Notes: a model not told the origin generated them from the letters alone. Counted from the stretch's first letter, positions 32,785-41,306 are shown. The stretch is DNA of 64,000 nucleotides from Marivivens sp. (GCA_024642115.1 JAHEBU010000008.1:62001-126000), one strand, 5' to 3'. Made by a program: numbers and translations.

Positions 32785-34611
32785 TTAGCCGAACAGAAAG
32801 TCGTGTTCGTCCAGATCGTCGATGTTGGTATCCTCAAGCCGGATCTGGATATCGCCCATCTCGATGATCGCCGCGCCATCGTCCTGGCTGAGGAACAGGT
32901 CACTGTAAGAGGCGTCCTCGAACCCGTTGAGCTGGATCAGGTCGGCGCCTTTGGTAAAGTCGGTGATGGTGTCGCTGCCATCGCCTGCGCCAAAACCAAA
33001 GATGTCGTTCCCATCGCCGCCCGACAGCATGTCGCTGCCCTGCCCGCCCATGATCGTGTCGTTGCCAGTTCCGCCGTGGATTTCATCGTCGTCCACGCCG
33101 CCATCGATCCAGTCGTTGCCCGACCCGCCAAAGATGGTGTCGTTATCGTCGGCCCCATAGATCGTGTCGTCACCATTGCCGCCCCGGATCAGGTCATCCC
33201 CGTTCGAGGTTTCCAGATCGCCGTTCACGTCCGGCACGTTGAGCGTATCGGGAAAGCCGGGGGCGAGCCCGCCATAGATCGTATCGTTCCCGTCACCGCC
33301 ATTGATGATGTCGGACCCTTCGCCGCCAACGATATAGTCATCACCTTCGTTGCCGGTGATGCTGTCGTCGTCAAAGCCACTGTCGATCCAGTCGTTGCCG
33401 GTGCCGCCGTGGATCGTGTCGTCGTCGTCGCCGGTGACGATGTGGTCATCGCCTGCGCCTGCATGGACCACGTCGCGGTCATCGGTGGGGTTTGCGTCCG
33501 CCGGGAAAATGCCGGGATAGCCCCGGTCGGGCGACCCGCTGAGCCCAAAGGCCATGTTACCCGCCGTGTTTATGGTGTCGTTGCCGGTGCCGCCATAGAC
33601 ATCGTCCGACCCGTTGCCGCCTATGATCTTGTCATCGCCCGCCCCGCCCCGCATCAGGTCGTCGCCGTCGTCGCCGCGCATGGTATCGTCGCCGGTGCCG
33701 CCAAACATCATGTCATGTCCAAAGCCACCGATCAGCGTGTCGGCGCTGGACCCGCCGCGCATCAGGTCGTCACCGGTGCCACCGTTGAGCAGGTCCTTGC
33801 CCAGCCCGCCCATCAGCGTGTCGTCGCCACTGTCACCGCGCAGGTAATCGTTACCCTGCCCGCCGAACAGCGCATCGTTGCCTTTGTTGCCATGCAGGGT
33901 GTCGGCGCCGTTGTTGCCCCAAAGGCTGTCGCGCTGGTCGCCGCCGTGCAGCTGATCCTCGCCAAAGCCGCCATAGAGCAGGTCGTTGTTCTTGCCGCCG
34001 TACAGGATGTCAGCCCCAAGGCCGCCGCCAATGTTGTCGTGGCCCTGGCCGCCGTACAGCGTGTCCTGCCCGTCATCGCCACGGATGAAATCGTCGCCCT
34101 TGTTTCCGCGAATCTCGTCGCTGCCCTTGTTGCCGTGGATCTCGTCTCCGCCACGACCGCCGTTCAGAACGTCGTTGCCGCCGCCGCCCGAGATAAAGTC
34201 GCCGCCGCCGCGACCCCCGACGAAATCGGCGCCGCCGTGGACATAGATCTGGTCCTTCTGGTCGCTGCCGATGACGGTGTTGTCATAGGCGGGGTCGGCG
34301 GCCAGCGCCATCGTGGCGACCATCTCGCCCTCGGCAGAGGTGTAGGAAAAGACCAGACCGCCGGCATCTTCTTCGATAACGACGTCCGTGTCGGGCAGCC
34401 CGTCGGGGGCGATGTCGAACACCTCGCCCGAGGGGGCGCCATCGGCGTCAAAGAGCTGCCCCATCATGGGCTGCGTTCCGTCCTCGGCAGTCACGCCAAA
34501 CCAGACGCCCAGATAGCCGCCGTGGGTCAGGTCCATCACCGAAGGCGCAGAGTCAGGATTGTCGGACAAATGAGAATCGATAAAGGCCTGAAGGCCAGCA
34601 AGCAGCGTCAT
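32785..34611 (-). CDS. RTX (hemolysin-type calcium-binding) protein 2
   Basis: 608 residues. An N-terminal about 130-residue domain (MTLLAGLQAFIDSHLSDNP) is followed by RTX nonapeptides through most of the protein, for example GGSGNDWIDGGVDDDEIHGG. The repeat array is broken near residue 345 by a non-repeat loop (GLSGSPDRGYPGIFPADANP) and near 455 by another (GLAPGFPDTLNVPDVNGD). C-terminus DLFLSQDDGAAIIEMGD to DEHDFLFG parallels RTX 1. ATG at 34611 with GGGGGAAC upstream is preferred over 34638. A paralog of the neighbour, same strand, 179 bases apart. Confidence 0.87.
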   Translation of the reverse strand: MTLLAGLQAFIDSHLSDNPDSAPSVMDLTHGGYLGVWFGVTAEDGTQPMMGQLFDADGAPSGEVFDIAPDGLPDTDVVIEEDAGGLVFSYTSAEGEMVATMALAADPAYDNTVIGSDQKDQIYVHGGADFVGGRGGGDFISGGGGNDVLNGGRGGDEIHGNKGSDEIRGNKGDDFIRGDDGQDTLYGGQGHDNIGGGLGADILYGGKNNDLLYGGFGEDQLHGGDQRDSLWGNNGADTLHGNKGNDALFGGQGNDYLRGDSGDDTLMGGLGKDLLNGGTGDDLMRGGSSADTLIGGFGHDMMFGGTGDDTMRGDDGDDLMRGGAGDDKIIGGNGSDDVYGGTGNDTINTAGNMAFGLSGSPDRGYPGIFPADANPTDDRDVVHAGAGDDHIVTGDDDDTIHGGTGNDWIDSGFDDDSITGNEGDDYIVGGEGSDIINGGDGNDTIYGGLAPGFPDTLNVPDVNGDLETSNGDDLIRGGNGDDTIYGADDNDTIFGGSGNDWIDGGVDDDEIHGGTGNDTIMGGQGSDMLSGGDGNDIFGFGAGDGSDTITDFTKGADLIQLNGFEDASYSDLFLSQDDGAAIIEMGDIQIRLEDTNIDDLDEHDFLFG

Positions 34612-34947
34612 TTCTATGTTCCCCCGGAAAAACCACACAGAGCCCGGCAGATGGGCTCCCCCGGTGCAAATGTGGCGAAATTTGGCCGAAGGCGCAAAAG
34701 GTTATTCAGATTTTGTTAAGGTTTTGGGGAAATGGGGGGCCTCGCCGACTACTGTTGCGCCATCAGAAACAGTTGTTGTCGGAAACCTGTCTGTTCGGAC
34801 AGGGTGCTTGCGGCCCTGTCCGGCGGTGCAGTCCGGACATCGCAGAGCCAAGGGGCCGCCGCCCTGATGATTCTTGTCCATCCCACCTTCGATAGAAAGG
34901 AAGTTGCGGAAAATGCCTGTCAGACGACATTTTCTCCATTCTTGATG

Positions 34948-34976
34948 TTGACCCTGCCAGCGGCTGACCCTATTGT
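34948..34976 (+). promoter_or_regulatory. Sigma-70-type promoter of the ilv operon
   Basis: TTGACC at 34948-34953 and TATTGT at 34971-34976 are separated by exactly 17 bases. The predicted start near 34983 puts the ilv leader peptide at about +21. The region 34639-34947 upstream, beyond RTX protein 2, has no gene that I can support. Confidence 0.75.
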
Positions 34977-35003
34977 CCGCCCACGCAGCGAAAGGCCGGT
35001 CGT

Positions 35004-35051
35004 ATGACACCCATTCTCGTACTTGTAGGATTCCAGCGCATGGGCCGTTAA
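35004..35051 (+). CDS. ilv leader peptide (attenuation)
   Basis: 15-codon ORF MTPILVLVGFQRMGR with AAAGG 8 bases upstream. Five of the first eight residues after Met are Ile, Leu or Val (I-L-V-L-V), the amino acids made by the downstream genes. It ends inside the left arm of a hairpin that excludes the terminator. This is the classic layout of transcription attenuation: ribosomes stalling at I/L/V codons would change the RNA folding. Confidence 0.85.
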   Translation: MTPILVLVGFQRMGR

Positions 35052-35102
35052 ACGGTTGACCATTCCGGTTCCCATGCGCCCCCGATAACCGGGGGCTTTT
35101 TT
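35037..35102 (+). terminator. ilv attenuator: alternative hairpin plus intrinsic terminator
   Basis: GCGCATGGG (35037-35045) pairs perfectly with CCCATGCGC (35071-35079). The second structure is a terminator, GCCCCCG / CGGGGGC (35078-35084 and 35090-35096) followed by six T. The two share bases near 35078-35079, so formation of one weakens the other. The leader peptide stop at 35051 lies between the arms. Confidence 0.8.
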
Positions 35103-35153
35103 ATGCGTAAAGACCCGACACGACAGTCTGTCAGAACAAAGGACGCCCAAACG

Positions 35154-36905
35154 ATGACACGTCAGATGACCGGAGCGAAGATGGTGGTTCAGGCCCTGAA
35201 GGATCAGGGTGTGACGACCGTATTTGGGTATCCCGGCGGGGCTGTCCTTCCCATTTATGACGAGATCTTTCAGCAGAATGACATCGAACACGTTCTGGTC
35301 CGTCATGAACAGGGCGCGGTCCATGCCGCCGAAGGCTACGCCCGATCGACCGGCAAACCCGGTGTGGCGCTGGTTACGTCCGGTCCTGGTGCGACGAATG
35401 CCGTCACCGGCCTGACGGACGCGCTGATGGACAGTATCCCGATCATCGTGCTGACCGGGCAGGTCCCCACATTCATGATCGGCTCGGACGCGTTTCAGGA
35501 GGCCGACACCGTCGGCATCACTCGCCCCTGCACCAAACACAACTGGCTGGTCAAAGAGACAGACAAACTGGCCGCCACCATCCACGAGGCATTTCATGTC
35601 GCCACCGCTGGCCGTCCCGGCCCGGTCTTGATCGACATTCCCAAGGACGTGCAGTTCGCCACCGGCACCTACACGGACATGAAGGCCCGCAAAAGCTACT
35701 ACGCCCCCAAGGTCAAAGGCGACATCGACGCGATCACCGATCTGGTCAAGCTGATGGAAAAGGCCAAGCGCCCGGTGTTCTATACCGGCGGCGGCGTCAT
35801 CAACTCTGGCCCCGCCGCGTCGCAATTGCTGCGCGAACTGGTCGAGGCGACCGGATTCCCCATCACCTCGACCCTGATGGGTCTGGGGGCCTATCCGGCG
35901 TCTGGTGACAAATGGCTGGGGATGCTGGGGATGCATGGCCTGTACGAGGCAAACCTGGCGATGCACGGCTGCGACCTGATGATCAACATCGGCGCGCGCT
36001 TTGACGACCGGATCACCGGGCGGATCGACGCGTTTTCGCCGGGATCGAAGAAAGCCCATATCGACATCGACCCCTCGTCCATCAACAAGGTCATCCGCGC
36101 CGATATCGCCATTGTCGGCGACGTGGCGCATGTTCTCGAGGATCTGCTCAACGTCTGGAAATCGCGCGGGCGCGTCATCGAAAAGGACGCCTTGGGCAAG
36201 TGGTGGAAGCAGATCAACGACTGGCAGAAAGTGAACTGCCTGGCCTACAAAGGGTCGCAAACCACGATCAAGCCGCAGTATGCCTTGCAACGGCTTGAGG
36301 CCCTGACCAAGGGGATGGATCGCTATATCTGCACCGAGGTCGGCCAGCACCAGATGTGGGCGGCGCAGTATCTGGGGTTCGAGGACCCCAACCGCTGGAT
36401 GACGTCTGGCGGGCTGGGGACGATGGGCTATGGCTTCCCTGCGTCCATCGGCGTGCAGATGGCCCACCGCGATGCGCTGGTCATCAACGTGGCGGGCGAG
36501 GCGTCGTGGCTGATGAACATGCAGGAACTGGGCACCGCCATGCAGTACAGGCTGCCGGTCAAGCAATTCATCCTCAACAACGAACGGCTGGGGATGGTGC
36601 GCCAGTGGCAACAGTTGCTGCACGGCGAACGCTACAGCCAGTCGTGGTCGGAATCGTTGCCCGATTTCGTCAAGCTGGCCGAGGCGTTCGGGGCCAAGGG
36701 GATCATATGCAAGGACCCCAAGGATCTGGACGACGCGATCATGGAAATGATCCGCTACGACGGGCCGGTGATTTTCGACTGTCTGGTGGAAAAGCACGAA
36801 AACTGTTTCCCCATGATCCCGTCGGGCAAGCCGCACAACGAGATGCTCATGGGCGACGCCAGCCCTGTCGGGGCCATTGTCGGCGCGGGCGAGGCGTTGG
36901 TGTGA
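35154..36905 (+). CDS. ilvI: Acetolactate synthase large (catalytic) subunit
   Basis: First step of Val/Leu/Ile synthesis: condenses two pyruvates to acetolactate, or pyruvate with 2-oxobutyrate. 583 residues. The catalytic Glu is in VRHEQGAVHAAEGYAR (near residue 50), FAD/TPP regions include TSGPGATNAVTGL, and the TPP Mg-binding motif is GEASWLMNMQELGTAMQY (near 445). The ATG at 35154 has AAAGGACG ahead; an in-frame ATG at 35103 lies in the attenuator terminator and is rejected. Preceded by leader, attenuator and promoter; the small subunit ilvH follows after one intervening gene. Confidence 0.96.
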   Translation: MTRQMTGAKMVVQALKDQGVTTVFGYPGGAVLPIYDEIFQQNDIEHVLVRHEQGAVHAAEGYARSTGKPGVALVTSGPGATNAVTGLTDALMDSIPIIVLTGQVPTFMIGSDAFQEADTVGITRPCTKHNWLVKETDKLAATIHEAFHVATAGRPGPVLIDIPKDVQFATGTYTDMKARKSYYAPKVKGDIDAITDLVKLMEKAKRPVFYTGGGVINSGPAASQLLRELVEATGFPITSTLMGLGAYPASGDKWLGMLGMHGLYEANLAMHGCDLMINIGARFDDRITGRIDAFSPGSKKAHIDIDPSSINKVIRADIAIVGDVAHVLEDLLNVWKSRGRVIEKDALGKWWKQINDWQKVNCLAYKGSQTTIKPQYALQRLEALTKGMDRYICTEVGQHQMWAAQYLGFEDPNRWMTSGGLGTMGYGFPASIGVQMAHRDALVINVAGEASWLMNMQELGTAMQYRLPVKQFILNNERLGMVRQWQQLLHGERYSQSWSESLPDFVKLAEAFGAKGIICKDPKDLDDAIMEMIRYDGPVIFDCLVEKHENCFPMIPSGKPHNEMLMGDASPVGAIVGAGEALV

Positions 36906-37246
36906 TGCAAAGATCTTTGTCCAAGGATTTTCGGCAAGGAATTTTCGGGCGAATATTCTTGGCCCCCGCAACCCTGCTGGCGCTGTCCGCCTGCGCGGGC
37001 GACATGCCGGGCCTGGGCGAGAACAGCCAGAAGATCACGGTTCAGGACGACGTGTTCTTTGTGACGTCCAACGCCACTTCGGCTGTCGCCCGCAACTATG
37101 CGACCGGGTTTTTCAATCAGGCCCGGCTGATCGAAAATGCCGGGATCGCGATTGCGCAGGCGACAGGCTGCATTGTCGGCACAGTTGCAAAGCGCGGCGA
37201 GGTCAACGTCTATGACGCGACGCTGACCTGCCCTGCCCCCCTTTGA
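36905..37246 (+). CDS. Small lipoprotein between ilvI and ilvH
   Basis: 113 residues starting with a TGATG overlap on the ilvI stop. A signal peptide ends in a lipobox with Cys near residue 31 (TLLALSACAGD). The mature part has no recognised family; it includes TSNATSAVARNYATGFF and TGCIVGTVAKRGEVN. The unusually long n-region (MQRSLSKDFRQGIFGRIF) is encoded by a palindromic sequence at 36935-36961 that resembles an intergenic repeat elsewhere in the window, so the N-terminus may have been built from that repeat. Presence within the ilv operon suggests co-expression, not a role in the pathway. Confidence 0.7.
   Translation: MQRSLSKDFRQGIFGRIFLAPATLLALSACAGDMPGLGENSQKITVQDDVFFVTSNATSAVARNYATGFFNQARLIENAGIAIAQATGCIVGTVAKRGEVNVYDATLTCPAPL
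36935..36966. repeat. Palindromic REP-like element inside a signal-peptide coding region
   Basis: CAAGGAATTTTCG and CGAATATTCTTG form an imperfect stem (one bulge, one mismatch) with a 2-base loop, followed by GCCCC. The right half CGAATATTCTTGGCCCC matches 15 of 17 bases of the intergenic element at 23683-23699. Confidence 0.6.
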
Positions 37247-37258
37247 AAGGAAACGTCC

Positions 37259-37831
37259 ATGTCTGCGCTCAACATTAAAAAAGGCTCGTCCAGCCATTCG
37301 GCCTATGAACTTCGATCGACTTTTTCCGAAGAAATTCAAAAGCATACGCTGGCTGTTCTGGTAGAGAACGAACCGGGCGTGCTGGCCCGTGTCATCGGCC
37401 TGTTTTCCGGGCGGGGCTATAACATCGAAAGCCTGACCGTGGCCGAGGTGGACCATGCGGGCCACCGCAGCCGGATCACCATCGTCACCTCGGGCACGCC
37501 CCACGTGATCGACCAGATCAAGGCACAGCTGGGTCGCATCGTCCCGGTCCACGAGGTGCACGACCTGACGGTCGATGGGCCGTCCGTGGAACGCGAACTG
37601 GCCCTGTTCAAGGTGGCCGGCAAAGGCGACGCGCGGGTCGAGGCGCTGCGTCTGGCCGACATCTTTCGCGCCAACGTGGTGGACAGCACGCTGACCTCTT
37701 TCGTGTTCGAAATCACCGGCACGCCGGAAAAGATTGACGCCTTTGCGGACCTCATGCGCCCCCTGGGCCTGCAAGAGGTGGCGCGCACCGGCGTTGCCGC
37801 CCTGTCACGCGGAGCCTATGCGACGGCCTGA
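37259..37831 (+). CDS. ilvH: Acetolactate synthase small (regulatory) subunit
   Basis: Regulatory subunit giving valine feedback control to IlvI. 190 residues, slightly longer than E. coli IlvH because of a 25-residue N-terminal extension. The ACT domain begins LAVLVENEPGVLARVIGLFSGRGYNIESLTV, and the C-terminal domain includes ELALFKVAGKG and FVFEITGTPEKIDAFADLM. Part of the attenuator-controlled ilv operon. Confidence 0.95.
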   Translation: MSALNIKKGSSSHSAYELRSTFSEEIQKHTLAVLVENEPGVLARVIGLFSGRGYNIESLTVAEVDHAGHRSRITIVTSGTPHVIDQIKAQLGRIVPVHEVHDLTVDGPSVERELALFKVAGKGDARVEALRLADIFRANVVDSTLTSFVFEITGTPEKIDAFADLMRPLGLQEVARTGVAALSRGAYATA

Positions 37832-37849
37832 GCCGAAACACAAACGCAA

Positions 37850-37882
37850 CCCCCCGCCGCTCTGGGGTTAGAAGGCGGGGGG
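37850..37882. terminator. GC-rich hairpin after ilvH
   Basis: CCCCCCGCC (37850-37858) and GGCGGGGGG (37874-37882) form a 9-bp stem with a 15-base loop. There is no T-tract, but the placement between the converging ilvH and EF-hand genes fits a terminator. Confidence 0.5.
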
Positions 37883-37915
37883 CGCGTGACGTATCCGGGG
37901 GGTCAGGGCCCCGGA

Positions 37916-38173
37916 TCAGCCATCCATTTTCGGCAAGGTGCCAGCGGTCGCTGCCGCCGCCACCTCGTCCGCATCCAGCAGACCGTCACCCGAGGTATCG
38001 AGCGCGGTAAACTGATCCTCTGTCATGGCCGGATAGGCGGCCTGAAGTTCGGGAAAGCTGAACATCCCGTCCGCGTTCACGTCCAGTGCAGGATCGAGAG
38101 TGTCCTGAGCAAAGGCCGGAAGGCCGATCAGGGTCGTGGCGGCCACGGTCAGCATAAGGGTCTTGGCAGTCAT
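37916..38173 (-). CDS. Secreted EF-hand calcium-binding protein
   Basis: 85 residues with a signal peptide (TLMLTVAATTLIGLPAFAQ, cleavage near residue 21). The mature 64 residues contain two EF-hand loops: DVNADGMFSFPEL and DTSGDGLLDADEV, each with D at positions 1, 3 (N or S), 5 and E at 12. A periplasmic calcium sensor or buffer is likely. The frame is open to 38443; ATG at 38173 (MTAKTLML) begins the signal peptide. Confidence 0.85.
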   Translation of the reverse strand: MTAKTLMLTVAATTLIGLPAFAQDTLDPALDVNADGMFSFPELQAAYPAMTEDQFTALDTSGDGLLDADEVAAAATAGTLPKMDG

Positions 38174-38502
38174 GGTGTCGTCTCCTTTGGACATGGTCCG
38201 TCGGGTTTTGTCCCGGCGGTGGGACAGACATGGCCAAGGTCGCGCAGGCCTTCCATGACCGGCCCGCCCTGCCCCGTTTTCCGGCTGTCGGTCGCCGGAA
38301 ACCGCGCCGCCTTTCGGCGCTGGTCTGCCCACCCGACGGCTGTCAGAGGGGCTGCGCCAAACGGCTCCTATCCTGTGGTGGTGCTTTGGCGTCTTTGCGC
38401 CGGTTCCCGGTGTCGCCCCCGAACGGCGGCAGGTCGCCGTCAACGCATGACAGGACCGCAGCGCGGGCGTAGAGTCGGTCTAGCTCAGCCTCGGAGTCTG
38501 CC

Positions 38503-39654
38503 ATGGCCAAAGACTTGCCCCCGTCCGATTTGTCTGCCGTTCGCGCCCCGATCGAGGTGGCCCAGGGCCTGCCCAACGCCCATTACATCGACCCCGCGAT
38601 GTGGGAAGAAGAGAAAAAGGCGGTGCTGTTCGCCTCGTGGTCCGGCCTCGCCGTCGCGTCCGAGGTGCCGGAACCGGGCGACGCCAAGCCCATCGAGTTC
38701 CTCGGTATCCCGCTTCTGCTGATCCGCGACCGCGAGGGCGTCGTCCGCGTGTTCCAGAACATCTGCCGCCATCGGGGGATGATCCTGATTTCCGAGCCCA
38801 AAAAGATCGAGGGCGCGATCCGCTGTCCCTATCATTCGTGGTGCTATTCAACGGCGGGCAAACTGGTCAGCACCCCCCATGTGGGCGGCCCCGGCCACAA
38901 TACGCACGAGGCCATCGTCAAGGACGATCTGGGCCTGACCGAGGTGCGCAGCCACATCTGGTTCGACACCGTCTTTATCAACATCGACGGTCAGGCCGAC
39001 CCGTTCGAGGTTGTCCATGCCGACCTGCTGCACCGCTGGCGCGAATTCAACCAGCCGCTGGTGCATGGCGGTGCGGACAGCGCGTTTGACCTGACGGTGC
39101 AGACCAACTGGAAACTCGCGGTCGAGAATTACTGCGAAAGCTATCACCTGCCTTGGGTCCATCCCGGGCTGAACAGCTATTCGCGGCTGGAAGATCACTA
39201 CAACATCGCCGAACGCGGGCTTTATTCCGGGCAGGGTTCGACGCTGTATCGGCAGATCAAACTGGACGACGGCACAGTCTTCCCCGATTTCCCCGGCCTG
39301 TCGGATTTCTGGGACAAAGGGGCCGAGTATATGGCCGTTTATCCCAACGTCCTTTTGGGCGCACAGCGCGACCACTGCTTTGTGATCGTCCTGCAACCCG
39401 ATACACAGACGACCACGACCGAACACATACACCTTTATTATGCGGACGCGGCCACCAGTCAGGCCCTTCGGGACAAGAATGCGGCCCAGTGGAAGGTCGT
39501 GTTTGAAGAGGACATCTTTGTCGTCGAAGGGATGCAGAAGGGCCGCAATGCCCCGATGTTCGACGGCGGACGGTTCAGCCCCGCGATGGACGGCCCCACC
39601 CACAATTTCCACGACTGGGTCGCGGGCAAGATCGAGGCGCACCGCGCCCGCTGA
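38503..39654 (+). CDS. Rieske-type ring-hydroxylating oxygenase, alpha subunit
   Basis: 383-residue iron oxygenase. The N-terminal Rieske domain has CRHRGM and CPYHSW (C-x-H ... C-x2-H ligands to 2Fe-2S, near residues 88 and 108). The C-terminal catalytic domain has ENYCESYHLPWVHPGL, with the two His ligands to mononuclear iron (near 208 and 213). The overall type resembles choline/carnitine monooxygenase and related quaternary-amine oxygenases, but the substrate is uncertain. No dedicated reductase gene is next to it. ATG at 38503 lies 329 bases from the divergent EF-hand gene; that gap holds no gene I can support. Confidence 0.88.
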   Translation: MAKDLPPSDLSAVRAPIEVAQGLPNAHYIDPAMWEEEKKAVLFASWSGLAVASEVPEPGDAKPIEFLGIPLLLIRDREGVVRVFQNICRHRGMILISEPKKIEGAIRCPYHSWCYSTAGKLVSTPHVGGPGHNTHEAIVKDDLGLTEVRSHIWFDTVFINIDGQADPFEVVHADLLHRWREFNQPLVHGGADSAFDLTVQTNWKLAVENYCESYHLPWVHPGLNSYSRLEDHYNIAERGLYSGQGSTLYRQIKLDDGTVFPDFPGLSDFWDKGAEYMAVYPNVLLGAQRDHCFVIVLQPDTQTTTTEHIHLYYADAATSQALRDKNAAQWKVVFEEDIFVVEGMQKGRNAPMFDGGRFSPAMDGPTHNFHDWVAGKIEAHRAR

Positions 39655-39863
39655 TGACCGATCTGGATGCCCGACTGCTGGCGGCCCATGCGCGCGGCGA
39701 TCAGGCGGCCCTTGTCACGCTTTATGCACAGGCGGGCGAGGCGGCGGGATCGGTCGACGCCGCCTGCTTCTTTTACACTCAGGCCTATATCTACGGGCTA
39801 GAGTTGGGGCATCCCGACGTCCCCCGTCTTTATGATAAATTGCGGGCCGAGGGGCGGGTGTGA
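39654..39863 (+). CDS. Small helical protein (TPR-like) of unknown function
   Basis: 69 residues, two or three amphipathic helices (DLDARLLAAHARGDQAALV and DAACFFYTQAYIYGLELGH) of the kind seen in Sel1/TPR units. No signal peptide. Start overlaps the stop of the oxygenase gene (TGATG), so it is probably a co-translated partner. I cannot name a family. Confidence 0.65.
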   Translation: MTDLDARLLAAHARGDQAALVTLYAQAGEAAGSVDAACFFYTQAYIYGLELGHPDVPRLYDKLRAEGRV

Positions 39864-39918
39864 CCCTTGCCTATGGACCCACGGCGGGTAGGGTGGCCCA
39901 ATATCTGGGGCCTGATTC

Positions 39919-40860
39919 ATGACACCGCGCAAGATCATCATCGACACCGATCCCGGCCAGGACGACGCCGTGGCGATCCTTCTGGCGCTGGCCAGCCCCG
40001 AGGACGTGACCGTGCTGGGGATCACCGCCGTGGCAGGCAACGTCCCCCTGCCGCTGACCCAGCGAAACGCCCGGATCATCTGCGAACTGGCCGGTCGGCC
40101 AGACATTCCGGTCTATGCAGGCTGCGACGCGCCACTGTCGCGCAAACTGGTCACTGCCGAACATGTGCATGGCAAGACCGGCCTTGATGGCCCGCCGATG
40201 GACGACCCCACCATGCCCTTGCAGGACGCCCACGCGGTCGATTTCATCATCGACACGTTGCGGACCGAACCGGCAGGCACTGTCACGCTCTGCCCGATCG
40301 GCCCGCTGACCAATATCGCTACGGCGTTCCAGCGCGCCCCCGACATCATTCCCCGCGTTCAGGAAATCGTCCTGATGGGCGGCGCTTATTTCGAGGTGGG
40401 CAACATCACCCCCGCTGCCGAATTCAACATTTATGTGGACCCCGAGGCGGCGCAGATCGTGTTCCGGTCGGGCGTGCCGCTGGTAGTGATGCCTCTGGAC
40501 GTGACGCACAAGGCGCTGACCACCAAAGCGCGCGTCGATGCGTTCCGCGCGATGGGATCGCGGGTGGGCGACATGGTCGCCGCCTGGACCGATTTCTTTG
40601 AACGGTTCGACATGGAAAAATACGGATCCGAAGGGGCCCCGCTGCATGACCCCTGCGTCATCGCTTACCTCATTGACCCGCACCTGTTCACCGGGCGCCA
40701 GATCAATGTCGAGATCGAAACGCAATCGGATTTGACTCTGGGCATGACCGTCGCCGACTGGTGGCGGATCACGGACCGGCCCAAGAACGCCCTGTTCATC
40801 GGCGATATCCACGCCGACGGGTTTTACGCCCTGCTCGCCAACCGGTTGGCGCGGCTATGA
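39919..40860 (+). CDS. Inosine-uridine preferring nucleoside hydrolase
   Basis: Cleaves N-glycosidic bonds of ribonucleosides; 313 residues, normal for the family. The calcium-binding N-terminal motif is IDTDPGQDDAVAILL (near residue 8), followed by the GNVPL segment, and the catalytic-His region is near HDPC (HDPCVIAY, near residue 242). Substrate preference is not readable. The ATG follows a 55-base gap. The GNAT gene overlaps its stop by 4 bases. Confidence 0.93.
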   Translation: MTPRKIIIDTDPGQDDAVAILLALASPEDVTVLGITAVAGNVPLPLTQRNARIICELAGRPDIPVYAGCDAPLSRKLVTAEHVHGKTGLDGPPMDDPTMPLQDAHAVDFIIDTLRTEPAGTVTLCPIGPLTNIATAFQRAPDIIPRVQEIVLMGGAYFEVGNITPAAEFNIYVDPEAAQIVFRSGVPLVVMPLDVTHKALTTKARVDAFRAMGSRVGDMVAAWTDFFERFDMEKYGSEGAPLHDPCVIAYLIDPHLFTGRQINVEIETQSDLTLGMTVADWWRITDRPKNALFIGDIHADGFYALLANRLARL

Positions 40861-41306
40861 CCACCGCGATTTCCCTGGCCGGGCCGGACGACCTCGACCG
40901 GGTCGTGTCGCTCATGGAACGGTTTCACGAGGAACGCGGCCAGCCCTTTGACGACACCCATCGGCGCAAGGCCGCGGGTCCCCTGCTCGACGGCAGTCCG
41001 CTGGGCGCGATCTGGCTGATCGGGCCGACACGGGCGCCTTTGGGCTATGTGCTGGTCAGCTTTGGCTGGTCGGTGAACCGCGCCGGGATGGAGGGCTGGG
41101 TGAACGAAGTGTTCATCCGCCCCAACGTCCGCCGCCGGGGGATCGGGACCGAAGTGCTGCACGCCGTGACCGTCGCGCTGTCGCAAAACGGCCTGCGGGC
41201 GTTGCATGTGCGGGTGGACCGCGACGACGCGAACGCCCAGCGGTTCTGCGACCGGGTCGGGTTCGAGGCGCGGCCCAATCTGCTGGTCATGACAGACACG
41301 CTCTGA
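40857..41306 (+). CDS. GNAT-family N-acetyltransferase
   Basis: 149 residues. The acetyl-CoA-binding loop is NVRRRGIGTEVLHAV (R-R-G-I-G, near residue 96), preceded by EGWVNEVFIRP, and a C-terminal strand GLRALHVRVDRDDANAQRFCDRVGF is typical. Substrate unknown. Translation is probably coupled to the nucleoside hydrolase (ATGA overlap); the frame upstream of 40857 lies inside that gene. Confidence 0.88.
   Translation: MTTAISLAGPDDLDRVVSLMERFHEERGQPFDDTHRRKAAGPLLDGSPLGAIWLIGPTRAPLGYVLVSFGWSVNRAGMEGWVNEVFIRPNVRRRGIGTEVLHAVTVALSQNGLRALHVRVDRDDANAQRFCDRVGFEARPNLLVMTDTL

Noticed and set aside
32803-34719. Long plus-strand open frame opposite RTX protein 2
   Set aside because: Same cause as above: a repeat-driven antisense frame with no recognisable protein family.
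34702-35010. 102-codon minus-strand frame over the ilv promoter
   Set aside because: Lies over a clear plus-strand promoter and leader; no conserved domain.
34920-36971. 683-codon minus-strand frame opposite ilvI
   Set aside because: Antisense to a well-conserved enzyme gene; the translation has no family and covers the ilv promoter and leader.
38343-38504. Minus-strand ORF starting MADSEAELDRLYARAAV, ending near 38343
   Set aside because: Shares the CATG with the Rieske gene start, has no convincing ribosome-binding site, and no family. Could be real but not supported.
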